From the NCBI GenBank assembly GCA_003173995.1, contig PRDT01000092.1, positions 1 through 6,467 of the forward strand: a DNA stretch of 6,467 nucleotides, given 5' to 3'. Every line of letters starts with the position of its first letter. Positions within the stretch are counted from its first letter, which is position 1. The translations under genes and the position numbers were made by a program. Origin of the DNA: Candidatus Levyibacteriota bacterium (GTDB taxonomy: Bacteria > Patescibacteriota > Microgenomatia > Levybacterales > UBA12049). Below the pieces are notes generated by a model that did not search any database, was not told the origin of the DNA, and was given only the letters and a program-made list of their open reading frames with translations. Of this stretch, positions 1 to 4,365 are shown in pieces.

Positions 1-723
1 ATTGGAGGAGCACTTGTTATTAAGTGTCTTCTTATTTTCTCAAGGAGTAAATTTGACGGTGCTCATCAATTTGTTTTACAAGTCAATGAGCCTTCAGATA
101 ATAAAACAGCGTTTTATATTTTTGCTCCGGATACCAAGTCTATTACCACTCTTACGGTGAATAGTCTACCATCAAGTACAGCTGCTGCACGTTTGCTTCA
201 AATCCCAGCCGATGGTCAGATAACAACGTATCAGCCAACAGATCCCAAAGAAGTTGGGAAGGATTTATTATTACATTTCTCGTCCCTTCGTCCATCTCTT
301 ACCATTTTTGATGCTGCTAACCTTTTCTTTTATTCCTTTGGTGTATCAGCAAATAATGTTATGGGAAAAGAAGTGACATATCCACTAGATGCATCATCTC
401 AAAAAGTAGTAACTCAGTTACTTACCGATCAAGCCTTGTATAGAGAAGGGAATAGTGTTAGTGTCGTCAATGCAGCTGGTATCTCTGGTTTGGGTACGCA
501 AGTTGCCAATTTGTTGTCTCATATGGGAGCAAATGTTGTCTCGGTAACAACAGCAGATAAAGAACAAGATAATTCAAGTATTAGTTATATTGGTCAACAG
601 ACATATACAGTCAAGCGTTTACAAAAAGTGTTACACTTTCCATTAAGTAAAATGACTACCTCTGGGCTTTCTGATATTGTCATAACCGTTGGGACAAAGG
701 ATGCATCACATTTTTCATTATGA
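1..723 (+). CDS. LCP/LytR_C-like envelope protein, 5' end outside the window
   Basis: The frame is open from base 1, so the gene is cut at its 5' end; 240 residues and the TGA stop are visible. The first visible residues (about 1-12, IGGALVIKCLLI) look like the end of a membrane helix. They are followed by a stretch (about 19-52) that resembles the start of an extracytoplasmic LytR-CpsA-Psr-like domain. Residues about 153-182, starting VSVVNAAGISGLG, fit the LytR_C domain: a hydrophobic strand, N-A/G-x-G-x-x-G-L, then an amphipathic helix and a second strand. LCP proteins attach polymers to the cell wall, but LytR_C also occurs without the catalytic domain, and the LCP arginines are not recognisable here, so an enzymatic role is not supported. 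The protein probably sits outside the membrane on an N-terminal anchor. An in-frame GTG at 157 is internal and not the real start. The stop overlaps the start of the next small gene. Confidence 0.7.
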   Translation: MGGALVIKCLLIFSRSKFDGAHQFVLQVNEPSDNKTAFYIFAPDTKSITTLTVNSLPSSTAAARLLQIPADGQITTYQPTDPKEVGKDLLLHFSSLRPSLTIFDAANLFFYSFGVSANNVMGKEVTYPLDASSQKVVTQLLTDQALYREGNSVSVVNAAGISGLGTQVANLLSHMGANVVSVTTADKEQDNSSISYIGQQTYTVKRLQKVLHFPLSKMTTSGLSDIVITVGTKDASHFSL

Positions 724-890
724 TAATCTTCGTTATTATTTTTATTGCGGTGCTCTCAGTAGCACTTTCGTTTTGGTCACTGAAGCGTGAGATGAAAAAG
801 ACCAAACATGAAGAAAAGGTACAAGAGGAATTGGCAAAAGGAAAAGTTATTTTTTATGATGCTTCTTCGTCCTCTTCCTCTGAGGCTTGA
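720..890 (+). CDS. Small single-pass membrane protein (56 aa), coupled to the upstream gene
   Basis: Starts at the ATG that overlaps the upstream stop (ATGA at 720-723), the usual arrangement for translational coupling. Residues 2-20 are strongly hydrophobic and form one membrane helix (IIFVIIFIAVLSVALSFWS). A lysine/glutamate-rich segment (about 22-41) follows, likely helical and cytoplasmic, and the protein ends in a serine run and Glu-Ala. The helix-then-charges layout is that of a real small membrane protein and not of random translation. I do not recognise the family. It may partner the envelope protein encoded before it, but that rests only on the overlap. The last 37 bp overlap the end of the convergent TPR gene. 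No Shine-Dalgarno sequence is visible. Confidence 0.6.
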   Translation: MIIFVIIFIAVLSVALSFWSLKREMKKTKHEEKVQEELAKGKVIFYDASSSSSSEA

Positions 891-1534
891 ACTTTATTTT
901 TTGTTGAGGAAGAGATTGCTAAATGGGTTTTGTCTCCTACTAAGAATGAAGGTTGGTTTTTGAATTTACTTACTCTTTTTACTTCTCTTATAAAGATAAC
1001 TACATCATTTTCTGTTGCAGACTTAACATATGCAGCATATTGATTGCCCCCCTCTAAGAATTTGATAAGCCTTCGACTAATATCATCGGGAAGCATACCA
1101 ATATATTGCTTTTGCTCCTCGAGGACAAATATTTTTGATCTTTTGATAGAAAGAGTAAGGAGTTGACCGAGTTGGAGTGTTTTCACAATTTGCTTTGGAG
1201 CGGTATTAACTAAAGTGACAATTTTTGTTTTGCCACTTTCTTCCAAAAACATATTAGTTGCAATATGAAGAGATGCTTTGGTAGGAGAAGTCCCACCGGT
1301 CAATTTCTTTAAATTTTTCAACGCAATTGGATTGGCGGGGTCGATATCGAGTACCTTTTGATATGTATCCTTTGCTTCTTTGGCTTTTCCAAGAATATTG
1401 AAGGCAAATGCAAGGCGATTTAATGTATCAATATCTTTTGGATCTTCTTTAAGAATTTCATTATTCAATTGAATAGCTTTTTCCCAATCTCCAGTAAGTG
1501 CGATTTGAATAGCTTGCGATTTGAGTGGTATCAT
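854..1534 (-). CDS. TPR protein with a possible HIRAN-like C-terminal domain
   Basis: A 226-residue soluble protein with no signal peptide. Residues about 5-78 hold two full TPR repeats and part of a third; the second is canonical (NRLAFAFNILGKAKEAKDTY, then a helix ending LDIDP). TPRs are protein-binding scaffolds. Residues about 95-190 form a separate domain with alternating strands, a central Y-I-G-M-L-P-D-D-I-S-R-R-L segment and a following V-V-I-F strand. This resembles the 'iGylP..la..l' core of HIRAN-type domains, but that is my reading from the pattern alone. Residues 191-215 look like a linker, and the tail (216-226) is acidic, with six Glu or Asp. The ATG at 1534 was chosen because a good promoter ends about 19 bp before it. 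The gene diverges from yebC and converges on the 56-residue gene, overlapping it by 37 bp. Partner and function are unknown. Confidence 0.85.
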   Translation of the reverse strand: MIPLKSQAIQIALTGDWEKAIQLNNEILKEDPKDIDTLNRLAFAFNILGKAKEAKDTYQKVLDIDPANPIALKNLKKLTGGTSPTKASLHIATNMFLEESGKTKIVTLVNTAPKQIVKTLQLGQLLTLSIKRSKIFVLEEQKQYIGMLPDDISRRLIKFLEGGNQYAAYVKSATENDVVIFIREVKRVSKFKNQPSFLVGDKTHLAISSSTKNKVQASEEEDEEAS

Positions 1535-1552
1535 GCGGTTAATAATTGAAAA

Positions 1553-1581
1553 AGTGTACTACGATTTATTGCAAAAGTCAA
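1553..1581 (-). promoter_or_regulatory. Sigma70-like promoter for the TPR gene
   Basis: On the minus strand, TTGACT (1576-1581) and TACACT (1553-1558) are separated by exactly 17 bp. A start point about 7 bp further would fall near 1546, giving a leader of only about 12 nt before the ATG at 1534. The leader has no Shine-Dalgarno sequence. The promoter interleaves with the oppositely directed yebC promoter. Confidence 0.65.
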
Positions 1582-1598
1582 GGCAAAAGCAGTATAAT
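1569..1598 (+). promoter_or_regulatory. Sigma70-like promoter for yebC
   Basis: TTGCAA (1569-1574) and a perfect TATAAT (1593-1598) are separated by 18 bp. The expected start is near 1605, leaving about 16 nt before the yebC ATG at 1621. The -35 box lies inside the spacer of the divergent promoter and 1 bp from that promoter's own -35 box, so the two polymerases should exclude each other. Confidence 0.7.
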
Positions 1599-1620
1599 AG
1601 GTGAACATAATATTACTTCT

Positions 1621-2340
1621 ATGAGCGGACATTCCAAATGGGCAACAATCAAAAGACAAAAGGGTGCAAATGACGCAAAGCGTGGTGCACTTTTTACCAA
1701 GCTTTCCAAAGCCATTACTATTGCTGTACAGCAAGGTGGCGGCGTTGGTGATCCCTCCCAGAATTTTAGACTTCGCTTAGCAGTTGATTCTGCCCGTGCA
1801 TCCAACATGCCAAAAGAAAATATTCAACGTGCTATCGATCGTGCAGCAGGGAAGAGTGGAGTAACGCTTGAGGAAGTTGTTTATGAAGGTTTTGCTCCAG
1901 GAGGTGTCGCTATTGTCGTTGAGGCCGCAACAGATAATAAAAATCGTACCACTGGGGAAGTACAAAATGTGTTCAATAAGAATGGGGGAAATATGGGTCA
2001 ACCTGGTAGTGTCTCGTATATGTTTGTCCAGAAAGGACAAATTATTTTGCCAAAGAATGGAAAAAGTGTTGATGATATTTTTTTGGATGCAGCAGATAGT
2101 GGTGCAGAAGATATTGAAGAAGTTGGGGAAGAGGTTTTTATCTACACCAATCCAACAGACCTCGGGAAGGTGAGAGATGCACTTTCAGGGAAGTCTTACC
2201 AGCTTTCAGAAATGCAAATTGTCCGAAAACCTACCATGCCAGCAGAAGTTGCAGATGATGTAGCAGAAAAGACAATGGAATTTATTGAAAAATTAGAAGA
2301 TTTGGACGACGTACAAAACGTTTATTCAACATTGGTATAA
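1621..2340 (+). CDS. yebC: YebC/PmpR (TACO1) family protein
   Basis: A 239-residue protein of the family's normal length. The N-terminus is the family signature: M-S-G-H-S-K-W-A-T-I-K, then K-x-x-x-D-x-x-R-G-x-L-F-T-K-L, followed by QQGGGVGDPSQNFRLRLAVD and N-M-P-K-E-N-I-Q-R-A-I. The protein is cytoplasmic. Family members were first annotated as DNA-binding regulators; the mitochondrial homologue TACO1 and later work on bacterial members point to a role in translation, helping ribosomes through difficult proline-containing stretches. Which role holds here cannot be read from the sequence. The start at 1621 was preferred to an in-frame ATG at 1546 because the conserved MSGHSKW motif begins here and the promoter lies between the two. 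No Shine-Dalgarno sequence precedes it. The membrane-protein gene follows after 15 bp. Confidence 0.97.
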   Translation: MSGHSKWATIKRQKGANDAKRGALFTKLSKAITIAVQQGGGVGDPSQNFRLRLAVDSARASNMPKENIQRAIDRAAGKSGVTLEEVVYEGFAPGGVAIVVEAATDNKNRTTGEVQNVFNKNGGNMGQPGSVSYMFVQKGQIILPKNGKSVDDIFLDAADSGAEDIEEVGEEVFIYTNPTDLGKVRDALSGKSYQLSEMQIVRKPTMPAEVADDVAEKTMEFIEKLEDLDDVQNVYSTLV

Positions 2341-2355
2341 TACTATTACCAACAC

Positions 2356-3213
2356 ATGTTTCGTATTTTCTCATCACTGTGGGACAGGTTTTTTAACCCA
2401 TTACAAATAGGGAAGAGAAAGCAGAGACAACCACTCTTTACTATTTCAAAAAGACAACGGTTTGTTATTTCTGTGTTTCTTCTCTCAGGGTTACTCTTTG
2501 TTGCGGAATATATTTTCCCAGGATACACAGTTGCTATTGCGTTTGCTCTCGCACTACTTACAGACATTTTTCTTTTTATCTCACTCTATTCTGATCTTCG
2601 GGAAAATTTTACTCCTCAAGCGTTAGTATTACCATTTTTCTGTAGTCTCGCATTTGGTCTTTTTTACTTTTTGACACCAGCTCGTCTTATCTCACACGTC
2701 GTCATTACACTTTTGTATGCTATCGCAATGTATTCTCTCTTCTTGAGTGAGAATATTTTTCTTGTCGCATCCTCTCGGACAATTGCTCTTATTAATAGTG
2801 CTCGCATCGTTACTTTTGTTATTACTCTTATCTCGTATTTTTTCTTATCAAATATTATTTTTTCTTTGAGATTTAATATTCTGCCGACAATTGCGATATT
2901 TTTATTTGTCTCTGCATGTTTTGCGTATCATGCATTGTGGACATATACACTTGAAAAAGCACTGACAAAAGAATTGACACTTTGGGTTACCGTATTGGCT
3001 GTTTGTATTTTTGAAATTGGAACAGTCTTGTGGTTTTGGCCAACGAGTCCAACCGTTATGGCGCTTTTTATGACCGCAGTATTTTATGTCTTTATTGGGC
3101 TTTCTCACATGTGGTTTGAGAAAAGGCTTTTTCGATCTGTATTTTGGGAATATGCATGGGTTGCTTTCTTTGCGTTTATTATTCTTCTGTGGTTTACTCA
3201 CTGGCAGGGTTGA
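2356..3213 (+). CDS. Multi-spanning membrane protein of unknown function
   Basis: A 285-residue integral membrane protein with about nine hydrophobic helices, at roughly residues 36-54, 58-78, 88-106, 112-131, 149-170, 175-195, 207-228, 232-252 and 262-282. The first 35 residues are rich in Lys and Arg (for example KRKQRQ at 20-25), so the N-terminus should be cytoplasmic and, with nine helices, the C-terminus outside. I see no transporter signature, nucleotide-binding motif or clear catalytic motif, and I do not recognise the family. Scattered charged residues in or between helices (E51, D70, R110, R141, R150, E220) could be functional. The 15-bp gap after yebC suggests co-transcription. No Shine-Dalgarno sequence is visible. 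The TGA stop (3211-3213) merges into the first GAAGCTAA of the repeat-rich region that follows. Confidence 0.85.
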   Translation: MFRIFSSLWDRFFNPLQIGKRKQRQPLFTISKRQRFVISVFLLSGLLFVAEYIFPGYTVAIAFALALLTDIFLFISLYSDLRENFTPQALVLPFFCSLAFGLFYFLTPARLISHVVITLLYAIAMYSLFLSENIFLVASSRTIALINSARIVTFVITLISYFFLSNIIFSLRFNILPTIAIFLFVSACFAYHALWTYTLEKALTKELTLWVTVLAVCIFEIGTVLWFWPTSPTVMALFMTAVFYVFIGLSHMWFEKRLFRSVFWEYAWVAFFAFIILLWFTHWQG

Positions 3214-3219
3214 AGCTAA

Positions 3220-3238
3220 TTAGCCTTGGTTTAGCCTC
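3220..3238 (+). repeat. Left terminal inverted repeat
   Basis: TTAGCCTTGGTTTAGCCTC, matching the reverse complement of 4347-4365 at 16 of 19 positions; the three mismatches are consecutive (positions 8-10), between the two conserved motif copies. It starts 6 bp after the stop codon of the membrane-protein gene. Confidence 0.6.
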
Positions 3239-3310
3239 AAAGGAGGGAAGTACGCCCAGTATCTCTTAGCCTCATATTACATAATTAAACCTACTTCTAG
3301 CCTCAATTAT

Positions 3311-3319
3311 TGTTATAAT
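3311..3319 (+). promoter_or_regulatory. Extended -10 promoter inside the gene-free region
   Basis: TGTTATAAT is a perfect TG-N-TATAAT extended -10 element. There is no good -35 box at 16-18 bp, which extended -10 promoters do not strictly need. Transcription would start near 3326 and enter the region whose hairpins and terminator are described below. Confidence 0.4.
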
Positions 3320-3321
3320 TT

Positions 3322-3340
3322 TAGCTTCAATTCGAAGCTA
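3322..3340 (+). repeat. Hairpin formed by two motif copies
   Basis: TAGCTTC (3322-3328) and GAAGCTA (3334-3340) pair perfectly over 7 bp with a 5-nt loop. The arms are a forward and a reverse copy of the TTAGCCTC-type motif. No T-run follows, so it is not a standard terminator. Confidence 0.5.
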
Positions 3341-3438
3341 CATATCAGAAAAAAGCTAAGGTAAAAGACAGGGCAGAGGAGTAAGGTAATAAATGGAGGG
3401 AATTAAGGCTAAATGATATAGTTTGATACACATCTTAT

Positions 3439-3476
3439 AATAATTATAGGACATAAAATATCAATAATTATAGGAC
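3439..3476 (+). repeat. Two 14-bp iteron-like direct repeats, 24-bp period
   Basis: AATAATTATAGGAC occurs exactly at 3439-3452 and 3463-3476. A third, slightly diverged copy lies inverted near 4207-4219. The repeats sit in the most AT-rich part of the region, directly before a perfect DnaA box, so the arrangement resembles the iteron and unwinding part of a replication origin. Confidence 0.6.
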
Positions 3477-3481
3477 TAAAA

Positions 3482-3490
3482 TGTGGATAA
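3482..3490 (-). promoter_or_regulatory. Perfect DnaA box
   Basis: TGTGGATAA is the reverse complement of TTATCCACA, the consensus high-affinity DnaA site. Near matches (8/9) lie at 3424-3432 (TGATACACA) and 3870-3878 (ATATCCACA). One perfect match in 1.1 kb could be chance at the few-percent level, but its position right after the AT-rich iterons is suggestive. Confidence 0.4.
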
Positions 3491-3498
3491 CTGATGTA

Positions 3499-3530
3499 TT
3501 TTCACGGACTTTTAGGTCGACTTTTCACGG
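3499..3530 (+). repeat. 9-bp direct repeat with 23-bp period
   Basis: TTTTCACGG occurs at 3499-3507 and 3522-3530. The period is nearly the same as that of the iterons just upstream, so bound proteins would sit on the same helical face about every two turns. Confidence 0.45.
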
Positions 3531-3534
3531 CCCT

Positions 3535-3646
3535 AGAGAGAGGTGCTCCTTCACACTAGTAGAATAGGCACAGAGTCAAATGCATCAGGCAATGCTTCAA
3601 TGATTGTTGTTTATCTGCGAAGCGATAGTAGCGCATGCCTCTCTCT
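3535..3646 (+). repeat. Long-range stem with nested mini-hairpin
   Basis: AGAGAGAGG (3535-3543) pairs perfectly with CCTCTCTCT (3638-3646). After a 2-nt bulge, TGC (3544-3546) pairs with GCA (3633-3635). Inside lies TATC..GATA (3612-3615 with 3624-3627) closing GCGAAGC (3617-3623), a sequence known for an unusually stable mini-hairpin in single-stranded DNA. Confidence 0.5.
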
Positions 3647-3984
3647 TAAGATAGAATCATCTTGAAACGAGGCTAAATGAAAAAAATACGAACGATTTTT
3701 CTTACATCATTCTTACAAAGGCTTGGATAAGGCTGAAAAGCAGGCTTCCAGGGAGAAGGCTTCCTGAGCCTACAATTATGAGTATCCATAGATCTCAAGG
3801 AATACAGTAATACCATTTGGTGCACTCGTATCAGAGTATAGAGGTCTCCTTACTTACCCGAGCAGTGTTATATCCACATTAATCAATGTCGTTATCTCTA
3901 CTAAAAAAACACTGTGAGTTAGCACCTGGGAAGCTTGATTTGATAACGTCGTACAATAATACTTTTACGACGCGTCTAAGCTAG

Positions 3985-4012
3985 GTCTCCGGGGGAGGTG
4001 TCTTTTTCTTTT
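3985..4012 (+). terminator. Intrinsic terminator, plus strand
   Basis: GTCTCC (3985-3990), loop GGG, GGAGGT (3994-3999) form a 6-bp stem with two G-U pairs, followed by GTCTTTTTCTTTT. The stem and U-rich tail fit a Rho-independent terminator for transcripts coming from the left, including the candidate RNA or the yebC-membrane protein transcript. Confidence 0.55.
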
Positions 4013-4198
4013 GTCCCTATACAGCTTATGGATTTGTTGTTTGCTTCTGTCTCTTCTGAGGCACGCCCTGTGCACGTCCCTTACTCTCCAAGTACCCATG
4101 TCAGCCTGTCCCCTACTACAGGACTAATTCGGAGAAGTCGATTTTCATGCTTGTTTTCAAAAATATATAAATTATTCTTATTTTTAAAAGAGTTTACT
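4013..4198. other. Noncoding spacer with degenerate GTCCC repeats
   Basis: GTCCCTATACAG (4013-4024), GTCCCTTACTC (4076-4086) and GTCCCCTACTACAG (4108-4121) look like three degenerate copies of one element. The last can fold as CCTGT/ACAGG (4105-4109 with 4118-4122), and GCAC/GTGC at 4061-4073 forms another short hairpin. The only open frame here (3998-4249, plus) begins with a GTG inside the terminator stem and resembles no protein I know. Confidence 0.3.
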
Positions 4199-4199
4199 C

Positions 4200-4219
4200 T
4201 TTTATGTCCTACATTATTA
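4200..4219 (-). repeat. Inverted copy of the iteron near the right end
   Basis: TTTTATGTCCTA (4200-4211) is the exact reverse complement of 3447-3458, and the flanking ATTATTA continues the match with one gap and one mismatch. It makes an inner inverted repeat nested within the terminal one. Confidence 0.5.
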
Positions 4220-4266
4220 AATACTGTCGTCCAAAATCCCTATTTTTGACTAATTCTATGAATATT

Positions 4267-4281
4267 AGGCAAATTTTGCCT
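4267..4281. repeat. Palindrome AGGCAAA-T-TTTGCCT
   Basis: Perfect 7-bp arms around one base. Its right half runs into GCCTCAA (4278-4284), close to the TTAGCCTCAA motif. No T-run follows on either strand, so it reads better as a protein-binding site than as a terminator. Confidence 0.4.
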
Positions 4282-4310
4282 CAAAAAGACGACTAATTAC
4301 TCATCTTGAG

Positions 4311-4334
4311 AATAAAAATGCGTCCTAGGGCATT
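4311..4334 (-). terminator. Likely terminator of the trehalase operon
   Basis: On the minus strand AATGC (4330-4334), an 8-nt loop and GCATT (4317-4321) are followed by TTTATT, starting about 17 nt after the trehalase stop. The stem is only 5 bp, so it may be weak. Confidence 0.4.
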
Positions 4335-4346
4335 CTACGAGGTCGC

Positions 4347-4365
4347 GAGGCTAAATTGAGGCTAA
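4347..4365 (-). repeat. Right terminal inverted repeat, overlapping the trehalase stop codon
   Basis: Read on the minus strand it is TTAGCCTCAATTTAGCCTC, the partner of 3220-3238. It encodes the last residues (L-A-S-I) and the TAG stop of the trehalase, so the end of that gene is made of repeat sequence. Confidence 0.6.

Larger units (their letters stand above)
3211..3412. repeat. Cluster of TTAGCCTC-type motifs in both orientations
   Basis: Copies related to TTAGCCTCAA start at 3220, 3231 (perfect), 3266, 3297 and 3321. Reverse copies related to TTGAGGCTAA lie at 3211-3219, 3333-3340, 3353-3360 and 3403-3412. Further reverse copies are at 3668-3678 and 4346-4365 on the other side of the region. 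The 11-bp CGAGGCTAAAT occurs twice exactly (3668-3678 and 4346-4356). I found no clear copy in the surrounding genes. This density of a specific 8-10-mer cannot be chance and suggests sites for one DNA-binding protein. Confidence 0.65.
3326..4012 (+). ncRNA. Candidate large structured RNA or long structured 3' UTR
   Basis: From the extended -10 promoter to the terminator is about 690 nt with no protein-coding gene but many good helices: 3535-3546 with 3633-3646 (9 bp plus 3 bp after a bulge), an enclosed hairpin at 3612-3627, AGGCT/AGCCT at 3757-3771, CAGTGTT/AACACTG (3863-3869 with 3908-3914) enclosing ACATT/AATGT, and CGTCGTA/TACGACG (3947-3953 with 3966-3972). I looked for RNase P RNA, tmRNA, SRP RNA and 5S rRNA signatures on both strands and found none. 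It may be a lineage-specific RNA or the read-through tail of the yebC-membrane protein transcript, since no terminator directly follows that gene. Covariation across relatives would be decisive. Confidence 0.3.
3220..4365. mobile_element. Gene-free interval bounded by terminal inverted repeats; possible non-autonomous element or remnant
   Basis: Between two convergent genes lie about 1.14 kb with no convincing protein-coding gene. The interval begins and ends with 19-bp inverted repeats (16/19 identical), each made of two TTAGCCT copies 10 bp apart. More copies of the motif lie inside, most of them in the left 200 bp. Composition is patchy: very AT-rich at 3413-3500 and 4141-4320, and near 50% GC at 4021-4140. 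Paired ends plus internal repeats resemble transposase-binding sites of a MITE-like element that has lost its transposase. I see no clear target-site duplication, and the right end lies inside the last codons of the trehalase gene. A cluster of binding sites, an origin or a structured-RNA gene are alternatives. Confidence 0.35.

Noticed and set aside
157..723. GTG at 157 as the start of the LytR_C protein
   Set aside because: The frame is open and protein-like back to base 1, including a membrane-helix end, so the gene begins before the window.
1546..1620. Upstream ATG giving yebC 25 extra residues
   Set aside because: The conserved MSGHSKW start is at 1621, and the promoter lies between the two ATGs.
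3211..3412. CRISPR array
   Set aside because: The repeats are 8-11 bp, irregularly spaced and in both orientations.
3436..3480. A complete dif site
   Set aside because: Only the XerC-like half CCTATAAT is convincing; no XerD arm at the 6-bp spacing matches well.
3535..3646. Retron msr/msd, suggested by the long inverted repeat
   Set aside because: No reverse transcriptase gene is present nearby in the window.
3241..3680. RNase P RNA, because of AGGAGGGAAGTACGCC at 3240 and AAAGTCCG on the minus strand near 3513
   Set aside because: The universally conserved P4 partner (ACAGAA..CCGGCTTA type) and other core elements are absent on either strand.
3998..4249. 83-codon open frame in the gene-free region
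   Set aside because: It starts with a GTG inside a terminator stem, has no recognisable domain and unlikely composition, and crosses several repeats.
3213..4345. tmRNA, tRNA, SRP RNA or 5S rRNA
   Set aside because: No TTCGANTC T-loop, no CCA end with acceptor pairing, no tag frame ending in ALAA, and no GGAAGNAGC SRP loop or 5S core was found.
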